In this document: positions 9,591-18,013 of the stretch, in pieces | How the letters are laid out: each line of letters opens with the position of its first letter | Position numbering within the stretch: the stretch's first letter is position 1 | Source of the DNA: CAZDXB01 sp964509335 | GTDB lineage: Bacteria > Bacteroidota > Ignavibacteria > Kapaibacteriales > UBA2268 | Reading direction: 5' to 3' | Length of the DNA stretch: 64,000 nucleotides | NCBI GenBank assembly: GCA_964509335.1 | Contig: CAZDXB010000011.1 | Span: 1 to 64,000, forward strand | The notes under the pieces: model-generated | The model's database searches: none | Told to the model about the DNA's origin: nothing | The model's input: only the letters and a program-made list of their open reading frames with translations | Translations under genes and position numbers: made by a program

Positions 9591-9967
9591 TTGATTAATA
9601 GCCCCGAACTTCAGTTCGGGGAATGAATATTAGAAAGAACAATCTTCCACCCTAAAGAACGGAGCTATCGAGTTCTCGCAGAACGTAACTCATCCGACGA
9701 CTCGCAGTCATCGGATGAGTAGATATACGCTACATCGCCCCGAAAAACGGAGCTATCAACTCAATTAAACAATAAGCTCTTAATAAAATCGTTTCCTTTT
9801 TACTTCTAAATTTTAGTAACAAATTAGAAAAAATCGGCTCAATTTTTTCTTGTCAGAACAAAATATATAAGTTATATTGTTTTAACGATTTTATCGTTTA
9901 TGGAAACTTTGTTAGATGATGTTTGTAAATTGTTGAAAATTATAATACATAAAATATAAAGAAGAGT
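9591..9967. repeat. 377-bp intergenic region with four palindromes
   Basis: No gene is visible. It holds a 9-bp stem CCCCGAACT/AGTTCGGGG at 9602-9621, a 5-bp stem GTTCT/AGAAC at 9672-9684, and a 33-bp element at 9688-9720 with outer arms ACTCATCCGA/TCGGATGAGT and inner arms GACT/AGTC. The 12-mer AACGGAGCTATC appears twice, at 9658-9669 and 9746-9757, bracketing the 33-bp element. From 9780 to 9967 it is AT-rich leader sequence of the next gene. Confidence 0.65.
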
Positions 9968-12334
9968 ATGATAAAGTCTGATTCAAGCTTGAAGGCTCGC
10001 TATGCCTCGGAGAAAACGCAAGCGCTAACGCTCGCGTTTTTAGCGCTGCTGTTGTTTTTTATAGCTTTGCCGGCGATTTCGCAAGGCGAAAAAGGCAAAA
10101 AGGACAAAAATCTGCCTCTGTTCCCCGACGAATACGCCGAGCTAGAAGAGTATTCGCTAGGCTCCGACGAAACTAACGAAGCTCTCGTCAAAACTTTGGA
10201 AAGAGCGAGACAAAAGTATCTTCAAGCAATGATACTAGTCGAAAAGAAAGACACGATTAGCGCTTCGAAATACTTTGAAAGAGCTATCAACATCTTGAAT
10301 CGCTTGGCGAGCTATCCTGGAATAGAGAAAAACAAAGACTTCGCCAAACTTTCCGAATCCATTATCGAAGATTACGAAAATTTCGCCGAATCGATTGAAA
10401 ATCTCGACGAAGACTCGCCCTTCTTCGTAATCAGAGAAAAGCTGTTCCAAGAATTAGAAACCATAGAAAAAGAAAAAAAGCCGACTATTTCGACTATAGA
10501 AATTCCCAAAGACACGAGCAAATCTTTGGTCGGCGAAAAACCTATCGTTCAAGCGCCCAAGGAAATAGTAATTCCGCTACCGGAAAACGAAAAAGTCAAA
10601 AAGAATATGGCTTTTCTGACCAAAGCGGGCAAGAAAGGCGGCAAAAGATTTTTTACGAAATGGCTTGAGCGTAGTTCTAAATGGTTCCCGATGATGAGAA
10701 GAATAGCCGCCGAAGAGGGAACGCCCGAGGAATTAATATATTTATCGATGATTGAAAGCGGCATGATGCCAAACGCCGTTTCTCACGCGAGCGCGGTGGG
10801 ATTATGGCAATTCATCCGCTCCACCGGCGAGCTATACGGATTAAACGCCGAATCCTCCGTCTGGGTTGACGAAAGGCGAGACCCGGAAAAATCCACCAGA
10901 GCGGCGATGAGACATTTGAGAGACTTATACGGTATGTTCAACAAATGGCACTTAGCCCTCGCGGCGTACAATTGCGGAGCGGGCAGAGTTTCCCGCATTC
11001 TTAAACGCTACGACGCGGATACCGCCGACTACTGGGATATATCCGACCGATTACCGAAAGAAACGCAACACTACGTCCCAATATACGTAGCCGCCGCGAA
11101 AATAGCCCTCGACCCCGAATCTTACGGCTTTAATACCGACAGCCTAAATTTCCACGATAAATACGATTACGACACCTACGAATTAACCGAACCGCTCAGT
11201 TTTAACGTCATTGCTAAATGCTCCGACACTACCGTGCATGCGATAAGAGACTTAAATCCAGAGCTTATTCGTTCGGTTACCCCGCTCGACCAAGAATCTT
11301 ACGTTATAAAATTGCCCAAAAACAAAAAACGACTTTTCTCCGCCAGACTTTCGACTCTCACTCCCGAAGAAAAAGAACCTTGGATTGAACATCAAGTTAG
11401 CCGCGGAGAATCCCTTTACTCAATCGCTAGAGAATACGGCGTTTCAAGAAAGGAATTAGCCGTGGCGAACGACTTAAGTAGCCCTCGCGCCCGTCTCCGA
11501 ACGGGAACGAAGCTATTAATCCCTATGAATAAAGAAGAATTTTTAGCCGAGAAAAAGAAAGAGGAAGAAAAGCGCGGAGAAACCTCAGCTAAAAAAGAAG
11601 AAATTAAGAAAAGCGAAACCGCCGGAGTTCACGCCGTTCAAAAGGGAGAAACTCTTTTCAGTATAGCCGAAAACTACGGCGTTAATATAGCGAAACTCAA
11701 AGGCTTAAACGATATATCTAACGATAATATTAAGGTCGGACAAAAATTAATAATCCCAGGCAACGAGGAACAAATAGCCAAAAACGACGAGAAGGAAACC
11801 AAATATTTGAAGCATAGAGTTCGCAGGGGCGAGTCGTTATACGGAATAGCCAGAGATTACGGCGTTAATATTAGCTCGATAAAAAGCTTGAACAAACTAG
11901 CGAGCGACAGACTTTACATCGGTCAGATATTAGTTATTGAAACGGAAGTAGAAAAAGACGAATACGCCCAAAAAAGCGGCAAAACGCAAACCGTCTCTCA
12001 TAAAGTTCAAAGAGGCGAAACGCTGAACTCAATAGCCGCCTCTTACGGCGTTACCGAAGACAACTTGAAAAAATGGAATCCGAATAAAATTTCCGGCTCG
12101 ACCGTTTATTACGGCACAAATTTGAAAATCATTCAATCGGGAACGTCCAAGGGTAGCGCGAAAGCCAGAGATAATGACGTCAAAAAATCGCCGAAATACT
12201 ATAAAGTGCAAAGCGGCGACACTTTCTACTCGATTGCCAGAAAATTCGGAATTAGCGTCAACAGGCTCAAGCGATTGAACGGCGGCGTTGACCCTGACAA
12301 TTTGTCGATTAGACAGAAAATAAGAATTCAATAA
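9968..12334 (+). CDS. MltD-like lytic transglycosylase with five LysM domains
   Basis: A 788-residue periplasmic or outer-membrane enzyme predicted to cleave the glycan backbone of peptidoglycan to 1,6-anhydro-muropeptides. A hydrophobic signal segment spans about residues 20-38. The family 1 SLT domain covers about 240-370, with the catalytic glutamate in 'YLSMIESGM' (about residue 263), then 'SAVGLWQFI' and 'LALAAYNCGAGRV'. Five LysM peptidoglycan-binding repeats start near residues 474, 554, 615, 677 and 744 (each with the pattern V..GE(S/T)L.SIA..YGV). MltD of E. coli usually has two LysM repeats, so this is a long version. It starts at ATG 9968. Confidence 0.9.
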   Translation: MIKSDSSLKARYASEKTQALTLAFLALLLFFIALPAISQGEKGKKDKNLPLFPDEYAELEEYSLGSDETNEALVKTLERARQKYLQAMILVEKKDTISASKYFERAINILNRLASYPGIEKNKDFAKLSESIIEDYENFAESIENLDEDSPFFVIREKLFQELETIEKEKKPTISTIEIPKDTSKSLVGEKPIVQAPKEIVIPLPENEKVKKNMAFLTKAGKKGGKRFFTKWLERSSKWFPMMRRIAAEEGTPEELIYLSMIESGMMPNAVSHASAVGLWQFIRSTGELYGLNAESSVWVDERRDPEKSTRAAMRHLRDLYGMFNKWHLALAAYNCGAGRVSRILKRYDADTADYWDISDRLPKETQHYVPIYVAAAKIALDPESYGFNTDSLNFHDKYDYDTYELTEPLSFNVIAKCSDTTVHAIRDLNPELIRSVTPLDQESYVIKLPKNKKRLFSARLSTLTPEEKEPWIEHQVSRGESLYSIAREYGVSRKELAVANDLSSPRARLRTGTKLLIPMNKEEFLAEKKKEEEKRGETSAKKEEIKKSETAGVHAVQKGETLFSIAENYGVNIAKLKGLNDISNDNIKVGQKLIIPGNEEQIAKNDEKETKYLKHRVRRGESLYGIARDYGVNISSIKSLNKLASDRLYIGQILVIETEVEKDEYAQKSGKTQTVSHKVQRGETLNSIAASYGVTEDNLKKWNPNKISGSTVYYGTNLKIIQSGTSKGSAKARDNDVKKSPKYYKVQSGDTFYSIARKFGISVNRLKRLNGGVDPDNLSIRQKIRIQ

Positions 12335-12358
12335 TCGTAAACGAAATTTCGCGTCAAT

Positions 12359-12901
12359 ATGAATAAAAAAAGACTGTTCATAGGAACTTTCGTCGATAAA
12401 TCTTTATTCGAATACGTATATCCCAATATAAAAGCCGACTTCCAGAACGTCTGCAAAGGCAAGTGGGTTGACATAGACAATTTACATTTCACTTACATAT
12501 TCATAGGCGAAGTAGCCGAGGACAAAGTCTCCGAAATTATCGACTGTATCGGCGAATACTTAGGCGAATACGACACCGAACTTTACTTAAAAGGATTGGG
12601 AGTATTTCCAAATCAAAGGCGACCGAGAGTTTTATTCGCGAATATACTTAACGAAGGAAATCAAGTTTTCGATATTCAATCGGGCGTAGAAAATTCATTG
12701 AAGGAAATGGGATTCAAACCCGAAAAGAGAAAATATATTCCCCATTTAACGCTTTGCCGAATAAAATTCAATCAAAAAGACTTCGCCGAAGTTTTAAACC
12801 GCTACAAACAAGAAGAATTCGGCGCGATGGAATCTTTCAAAGTAAATCTAATCGAAAGCAAATTGACCCGGCAAGGACCTATATACGCGGCTATTAAATA
12901 A
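12359..12901 (+). CDS. thpR: RNA 2',3'-cyclic phosphodiesterase (ThpR/LigT)
   Basis: A 180-residue 2H-family phosphoesterase. Both catalytic H-x-T/S motifs are present: NLHFTYIF (His at about residue 43) and PHLTLCRIK (His at about residue 129). The family opens 2',3'-cyclic phosphates on RNA ends to 2'-phosphates and was first described as a 2'-5' RNA ligase. Length and motif spacing are typical. It starts at ATG 12359, 24 bp after the transglycosylase gene, so the two may be cotranscribed, without an evident functional link. Confidence 0.88.
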   Translation: MNKKRLFIGTFVDKSLFEYVYPNIKADFQNVCKGKWVDIDNLHFTYIFIGEVAEDKVSEIIDCIGEYLGEYDTELYLKGLGVFPNQRRPRVLFANILNEGNQVFDIQSGVENSLKEMGFKPEKRKYIPHLTLCRIKFNQKDFAEVLNRYKQEEFGAMESFKVNLIESKLTRQGPIYAAIK

Positions 12902-12922
12902 TCTTAGAAAAACAGAAACATA

Positions 12923-12955
12923 ACTCATCCTATGACTCGGAGTCATCGGATGAGT
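12923..12955. repeat. 33-bp CTCATCC/GGATGAG palindrome, copy 2
   Basis: A hairpin with ACTCATCC at the 5' arm, GGATGAGT at the 3' arm and an inner stem TGACT-CGG-AGTCA; 14 of 15 positions pair. It is 21 bp past thpR. Sister copies are at 9688-9720 and 37223-37255. There is no T-run on the coding strand, so it is more likely a dispersed repeat than an intrinsic terminator. Confidence 0.7.
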
Positions 12956-13054
12956 TTAGCTAAAAATCAATTAAAACTTAACATAAAAGAAAATTTTTCG
13001 TATTATCGCATTATAAGCTAATTAAAGTAAGTATATTAATTAATCGCGGTAATT

Positions 13055-14548
13055 ATGAAAGATTTTTGTTTAGCAAAAAAAGAATCGCCGCTTTTGTTGG
13101 CGGCTTTCGTTTTATTTTTAACTCTTTCGGCTCTTGAATCATATTCTCAAAATAAATCCAACGTTCTAACGCTAAAAGAATGCGTTGAGATAGCAAAGCG
13201 AAACGGACCTTCCGCGGAAATAGCGCGGAGCGTATTCGAAAATTCTATCAACTCATACGAGGCATACGAAGCGGGATTCTATCCGCAAGCCTCTCTAAGC
13301 GGAAGAGCGCCCGGACTTGTAAGAGAAATCAACGCTATTACTCAACCGGACGGCTCCGACGTTTTCCGACCGCAAAGCCAACTCTTCAGCTCCGGCGACA
13401 TTACAATCAGCCAAAAAATTCCGACGACCGGGGCGGAGCTTTTCGTCAGCTCCGGCGTTAGCCGAATCGACGTTCTGGAAGGCTCGGAATACTACCTTTG
13501 GAAAACAAATCCGCTGCATATATCGCTCAGACAACCGATTTTCCAGTTCAACTCGATGGCTTACGATAGAGAAATTTGGGACTCAAGAGCCGAACTCTAC
13601 CGCAGACAATACGTCGAAGCCTTAGAGCAAGTGTCTTTAGAAACCGTGAACAAGTTTTTCGACGTCTATATCGCCAAAATGAATTTGAAGAACGCTAAGC
13701 TGAATCTCTCGATAAACGACACTTTATATAAATTGTCGAAAGGGAGATACAAGGTTGGAACAATAGCCGAGAACGACTTGCTCCAGAGCGAATTGGAATA
13801 CGCGAACGCGGAAAACAATATGAAAGAAGCCGAACTTAGCTATTCGCAAGCGCTGGAAGAACTGAAAATAGCTTTGGGCGTCGATTTGAATAAAAACATT
13901 GAAATAGCCGTCCCCAAACCAGCGCCGAAAATTTCAATTCCTATGGACGAGGCGGTAAAAAAAGCGAAAAAGAACGGTTCGAAAATATTAAATAGAGACA
14001 TATCGCTAATGGAGGCGGAAAAAAGCTTGAAAAGCTCCAAAAGCCGCAACAGCTTTAACGCCGATATCGTCGCGAGCTACGGAATAAATCAAAGCGCCGG
14101 AAATTTTAACTCGCTTTACAAAGATTTGCTCGACCAAGAGCGTTTCAACGTTACTTTTTCCGTCCCCATATATCAATTCGGCAAAGGCTCCGCCGAGATA
14201 GAAGCCGCACTCGCCGAAAGAACGCAAGCGAAAAGCCAGTGCGAACGCGAACAAAAAGAGTTGGAAATAGACGTCAAATACGAGATACTGAGATATAAGC
14301 GATTGAAAAAGAAAGCGGAAATCGCCGCCCGCTCGGACACAATCGCCGCAAGACGCTTTGAAGTGGCGAAGAACAGATACATAATCGGCAAAATAGATAT
14401 GACTTCGCTTTTTATCGCTCAAAGAGAAAAGGACGCCGCTTCAATTAATTATTCGCAAACCCTCCGAGAGCTTTGGACTTCCTATTATAACATAAGGAAA
14501 AAAACGCTTTACGATTTCGTAAATAATAAAAAAGTCGATGTAAAATAG
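13055..14548 (+). CDS. TolC-family outer membrane efflux protein
   Basis: A 497-residue protein with an N-terminal signal peptide (cleavage likely after residue 32, in SYSQ) followed by the two tandem OEP repeats of TolC-like channels. Long amphipathic helices with heptads, 'NLKNAKLNLSINDTLYKLSKGRYKVGTIAEND' in the first half and 'RRFEVAKNRYIIGKIDMTSL' in the second, carry the diagnostic K.RY..G....-D/L motif twice. It would form a trimeric outer-membrane and periplasmic tunnel for efflux or type I secretion. No membrane-fusion protein or inner-membrane pump is adjacent, so the partner is elsewhere. It is convergent with trmO. Confidence 0.88.
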   Translation: MKDFCLAKKESPLLLAAFVLFLTLSALESYSQNKSNVLTLKECVEIAKRNGPSAEIARSVFENSINSYEAYEAGFYPQASLSGRAPGLVREINAITQPDGSDVFRPQSQLFSSGDITISQKIPTTGAELFVSSGVSRIDVLEGSEYYLWKTNPLHISLRQPIFQFNSMAYDREIWDSRAELYRRQYVEALEQVSLETVNKFFDVYIAKMNLKNAKLNLSINDTLYKLSKGRYKVGTIAENDLLQSELEYANAENNMKEAELSYSQALEELKIALGVDLNKNIEIAVPKPAPKISIPMDEAVKKAKKNGSKILNRDISLMEAEKSLKSSKSRNSFNADIVASYGINQSAGNFNSLYKDLLDQERFNVTFSVPIYQFGKGSAEIEAALAERTQAKSQCEREQKELEIDVKYEILRYKRLKKKAEIAARSDTIAARRFEVAKNRYIIGKIDMTSLFIAQREKDAASINYSQTLRELWTSYYNIRKKTLYDFVNNKKVDVK

Positions 14549-14572
14549 ACGAATATTATGATTCGATAGACG

Positions 14573-15061
14573 TTATCGTTCGAAAAACCTGCCGTCGTCT
14601 TTTGAGTCGGGCAGTTTGTGGACGTTCCCCTCTAGCCAACCCGTCTTTTCCGGATTCCGAACGTCGAATTTTAGCGCGTAAGGTTTAATATCGAGCAAAG
14701 GAGTTTCGTTTAGAATATCGACGTCGCTAATATACATTTTATCGTCCTTGATTTCTTTGATTTTCACTATCGATAACCCGATAGGATTAGGTCTGCTGGG
14801 CGCGCGAGTGGCGAAAACGCCGCGCTCTTTGTCGCTCATATAAGGAACGACGGACAATTTAGCTTTTTTTGACAGATGAAAATGAAATATTAAAAAGGCG
14901 TAAGTAAAGCCGTCCAAATCTCTCAAACCTTCGACGTATTCGTCGAAAACCTCGACGACCCCTGAAAATTCCGTAGCGACCGACGGCTGTATAGGCGTCC
15001 CTTCCGGTTTTTTATGCGGAGTGTAAATAACGCCTATCGGTTTATATACTATTTCTTCCAT
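14573..15061 (-). CDS. trmO: tRNA (t6A37 N6)-methyltransferase TrmO
   Basis: A 162-residue protein of the YaeB/TsaA/TrmO family, which uses SAM to methylate the N6 of threonylcarbamoyladenosine at position 37 of ACY-decoding tRNA-Thr. Family motifs are visible: 'YKPIGVIYTPHKKPEGTPIQ' at the N-terminus, 'FHLSKKAKL', 'GVFATRAPSRPNPIGLSIVK' and 'LDIKPY'. A TTG at 15073 would add four residues, but the GGAGGA at 15066-15071 sits at the right distance from ATG 15061, which therefore is the start. It is the last gene of the operon with aroB-aroC and menG, 21 bp after menG. Confidence 0.88.
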   Translation of the reverse strand: MEEIVYKPIGVIYTPHKKPEGTPIQPSVATEFSGVVEVFDEYVEGLRDLDGFTYAFLIFHFHLSKKAKLSVVPYMSDKERGVFATRAPSRPNPIGLSIVKIKEIKDDKMYISDVDILNETPLLDIKPYALKFDVRNPEKTGWLEGNVHKLPDSKDDGRFFER

Positions 15062-15082
15062 AGTCTCCTCCAAAAAAACTTT

Positions 15083-15772
15083 CTACAATACGTTTCCAAT
15101 ATAAACATAAGCTATACCGAACGTTAAGCTGTAAAATCTTATTTCGCCGAACTTTCCGGTATCTCTCATTATTTTGACGAAATCCGCCCCGCTCGGAAAG
15201 CGAGAGGCTGATTCTTGCAAATAATTATACGCGAAATCGTTTTTGGTCAAAGCTCTGCCGATTATCGGCAAAAACAATTTTGAGTGTATATCGTAAAATA
15301 TCGAGAAAATCCCTTTCGGTTGACCGAACTCCAAAACGACAGCCTCTCCTCCGCTCTTAACTACTCTAGCCGCTTCTTTTAGTCCCGCCTCGACTGAATC
15401 GTAATTTCTTACGCCGAAAGCTACGCAGCAAACGTCGAACTCATCGTCTCTAAAAGGCAAATTCAAAGCGTCGGCTTTCAATGTCTTAATATCCCATCTT
15501 TCGTAATTAAATTTATTTTCCGCCGCCGCGAGCATTTCGTCGCAAAAATCCGCCGCTACTACTTCGCCGTCGTCGCCGACCGCTTTCTTGAATTCTATAG
15601 ATAAACCTCCCGTGCCGGCGGCGCAATCTAAAACTTTGTCGCCCTTTTTAACGTTTGACAGTTCTACCGCCTTTTTCCGCCATAGCCTATGAACGCCGAA
15701 AGACAACAAGTCGTTCGTCAAATCGTAACGCTTGGCGAGGCTTCCGAACATCCGATTTATTTTTTCGCTCAT
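15083..15772 (-). CDS. menG: Demethylmenaquinone/ubiquinone methyltransferase (MenG/UbiE)
   Basis: A 229-residue class I SAM methyltransferase. The SAM motif 'VLDCAAGTGGLSIEF' is near residue 48, and the UbiE signatures 'FDVCCVAFGVRNYDS' and 'LEFGQPKG' follow. It would carry out the last carbon methylation of menaquinone (or of ubiquinone). The lineage suggests menaquinone. Its place right after aroC fits, because chorismate is the precursor of the quinone ring. It starts at ATG 15772, 28 bp downstream of aroC. Confidence 0.9.
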   Translation of the reverse strand: MSEKINRMFGSLAKRYDLTNDLLSFGVHRLWRKKAVELSNVKKGDKVLDCAAGTGGLSIEFKKAVGDDGEVVAADFCDEMLAAAENKFNYERWDIKTLKADALNLPFRDDEFDVCCVAFGVRNYDSVEAGLKEAARVVKSGGEAVVLEFGQPKGIFSIFYDIHSKLFLPIIGRALTKNDFAYNYLQESASRFPSGADFVKIMRDTGKFGEIRFYSLTFGIAYVYIGNVL

Positions 15773-15800
15773 TTATTAATACCGTTTATTTTACGTTTTT

Positions 15801-16769
15801 TTAATGACTCAGCTTCAAATCAGCCAGAGCGATAGCCGCCGCCGCTTCGATTATCGGCGGCGTCCGAAGAGCTATGCAAGCGTCGTGCCTGCCTTCTAAT
15901 TTTATTGTTTCCGGCGCGCTTGTCTCTAAATTTACCGTTCGTTGCGGTTTCCCTATGCTTGAAGTCGGCTTAACGGCGACTCTAAATATTATATCGTTCC
16001 CGTTCGTTATGCCGCCGTTAATGCCGCCGGCGTTGTTTGTTTCCGCTTCTCCGTCAATATTAATAATCGCGTCGTTGTGTTCGCTCCCTTTCATTCGGGC
16101 GGCGGCGAACCCCGAGCCGAACTCGATAGCTTTAATCGCCGGAATAGCGAATATTATATGGCTTACGGCAGATTCTACCGAATCGAAAAACGGCTCGCCC
16201 AAACCGACGGGAACGTTTCGAGCGACGCACTCGACGACGCCGCCAACGGAATCCTTCTCTTCAATAGCGGCTTCAACTGCTTCGTCGATGTTTTTCGAGC
16301 CGCCGACTTCCAATATCTCGGCGTTAATCTCTATCGGTTCTATTATCTTTTTCGCTATCGCTCCCGCGGCGACGAGCGCGACGGTCATCCTGCCGGAAAA
16401 AGCGCCGCCGCCTTGAGGGTCGTTTATTCCTTTATATTTCTTGTATGCCGTAAAATCAGCGTGACCGGGCCTTGGCGTTTTACGTATTTCGCCGTAGTCT
16501 TCGCTTTTAGCGTCTTCGTTGGCGAAAAATATAGTAATCGGCGCGCCCGTACTCCTGCCCTTATAAACGCCGCTCATGATTTTCGGCTTATCCGGCTCTT
16601 TTCGCTCCGTCGTTCCCTTAGCTCCGCTTCTTCTACGCGCCGTTTCGCTTTCAATAATCTCTTCCGATATTCCCAACCCGGGAGGGCAGCCGTCAATAAC
16701 GACCCCGACGCCCTCGCCGTGCGATTCGCCGAATATTTGCGCTCTAAAGATTTTGCCGATTGAATTCAT
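15801..16769 (-). CDS. aroC: Chorismate synthase
   Basis: A 322-residue enzyme converting 5-enolpyruvylshikimate 3-phosphate to chorismate with reduced FMN. Signatures present: 'FGESHGEGVGVVIDGCPPG' near the N-terminus, the conserved 'TTERKEPD' region, the active-site His in 'RPGHADFTAYKKY', and 'GRHDACIALRTPPIIEA' near the C-terminus. It is about 35-40 residues shorter than typical AroC, through shorter internal loops rather than a lost end. It overlaps aroA by 4 bp (ATG 16769), suggesting translational coupling. Last step of the pathway and last aro gene of the operon. Confidence 0.94.
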   Translation of the reverse strand: MNSIGKIFRAQIFGESHGEGVGVVIDGCPPGLGISEEIIESETARRRSGAKGTTERKEPDKPKIMSGVYKGRSTGAPITIFFANEDAKSEDYGEIRKTPRPGHADFTAYKKYKGINDPQGGGAFSGRMTVALVAAGAIAKKIIEPIEINAEILEVGGSKNIDEAVEAAIEEKDSVGGVVECVARNVPVGLGEPFFDSVESAVSHIIFAIPAIKAIEFGSGFAAARMKGSEHNDAIINIDGEAETNNAGGINGGITNGNDIIFRVAVKPTSSIGKPQRTVNLETSAPETIKLEGRHDACIALRTPPIIEAAAAIALADLKLSH

Positions 16770-18013
16770 ATAATATTCGCTCCCAATAATTTTAAATCGT
16801 CAAAAAAAGAAGGATAGGACTTAGAAACGCATTCCGCGTCGTAAATCGATACCGGCGCTTCAGCGTTTAAAGCCGCTATCGCAAAAGACATAGCTATTCT
16901 GTGGTCTCCCCTCGAATTCGCTTCGCCGCCCTTCAATTTTGATTTATCGACAACGAGATAATCGCCGTCAATCAATATTTGCCCCCCTATTTTCGTATAT
17001 TCTTCCACTAGAGCTTTCGCCCTGTCGCTTTCTTTGCGCCTCAATCTTTCTACGCCGCGTATTCTCGACCGCCCCTCGCAACTGAAAGCGAGAGCGGTTA
17101 GAGGCGGAAACAAATCGGGATAATCTCGCGCGTCGAACTCGAAACCGCTCAGCGCCCCTTTTGTTACTTTAATCCCGTGATAATCAAATTCGATTTCAGC
17201 GCCCGCTTCGGCTAAAACGTCCAGAATAATCCTGTCGCCTTGCATGGAATTAGCGTCCAAGCCTTTTAATAATATCGAGCCGCTTGTAGCCGCCGCCACA
17301 AGCATAAACGCCGCGCCGCTCCAATCGCCGCCGATTTTTATTTTGGCTGGATTATAAAGTTTTTCAGCGGGAATTTCAAAATAATCGTATCCTTTTCTAA
17401 TAATATTCGCTCCGAAACGCGACATTATATATAGCGTCAAGTCGATATAAGGTTTGCTTTTCAAATTCTCAACCGCGATTTTATATCTCTCGTCGTCTGA
17501 GGCTAAAGCTATTAACAAACCGCTTAAAATCTGCGAGCCGCTTTCTAAAATCAAATCGACCTTTTTTTCGCGATATCCGCCGCTTACAATAACGGGAAGA
17601 AAACCGTCGTTTGAATGCGCTTTTACTCCGAAACCGCTTAAAACGCCCTCAATATCGGTCAATCTCCTCTTTTTTAGCGAGCCTTCGCCGTCTATAATTA
17701 TTTCTTTGTCAAATAGCGCCGAGATAGCGGAAAAAAGACGAGCGCAAAAACCCGACTCGCCGCAATTGATTTTATCGAGGGGCGAAACTTCGCTAGCGTC
17801 TATTATTACCGATTTGCCTTTATATATTATTTTAGCGCCGAAGCTCTCCGCCGCTTTGAAAGCGAAAACGGCGTCTCTGCAATAAGAAGGATTCTCTATA
17901 TAGCTCTCCCCGCCCGCCAAAAGCGCGCAAGCGACCGCTCTTAACGTTTCGCTCTTCGACGGCGGCGCCGAGATTTCCCCTATTATTTCAGAAAGCTTTA
18001 CTAATCTCTTCAT
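16766..18013 (-). CDS. aroA: 3-phosphoshikimate 1-carboxyvinyltransferase (EPSP synthase)
   Basis: A 415-residue enzyme that transfers enolpyruvate from PEP to shikimate 3-phosphate. Motifs: 'APPSKSETLRAVAC' (active-site Lys-Ser), 'NCGESGFCARLF' (in place of the usual GNSGT.xR), 'SGSQILSGLLIALA', 'DYPDLFPPLTALA', 'RRKESDRAKAL' and 'DHRIAMSFAIAAL'. The CGESGFCAR variant of the PEP-loop differs from common class I enzymes. The start at ATG 18013 overlaps the 3' end of the aroE-aroK fusion by 26 bp, and the gene overlaps aroC by 4 bp. Confidence 0.93.
   Translation of the reverse strand: MKRLVKLSEIIGEISAPPSKSETLRAVACALLAGGESYIENPSYCRDAVFAFKAAESFGAKIIYKGKSVIIDASEVSPLDKINCGESGFCARLFSAISALFDKEIIIDGEGSLKKRRLTDIEGVLSGFGVKAHSNDGFLPVIVSGGYREKKVDLILESGSQILSGLLIALASDDERYKIAVENLKSKPYIDLTLYIMSRFGANIIRKGYDYFEIPAEKLYNPAKIKIGGDWSGAAFMLVAAATSGSILLKGLDANSMQGDRIILDVLAEAGAEIEFDYHGIKVTKGALSGFEFDARDYPDLFPPLTALAFSCEGRSRIRGVERLRRKESDRAKALVEEYTKIGGQILIDGDYLVVDKSKLKGGEANSRGDHRIAMSFAIAALNAEAPVSIYDAECVSKSYPSFFDDLKLLGANII

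Noticed and set aside
10945..10960. Other TGGCAC strings that might be sigma-54 sites
   Set aside because: This one (and one near 22575) lies inside a coding region and lacks a TTGC at the right spacing.
15874..16763. Long open frames on the plus strand opposite aroC and aroA
   Set aside because: They are antisense shadows of well-conserved aro genes, have no homology-like motifs or ribosome sites, and reflect the strong codon bias of the host.
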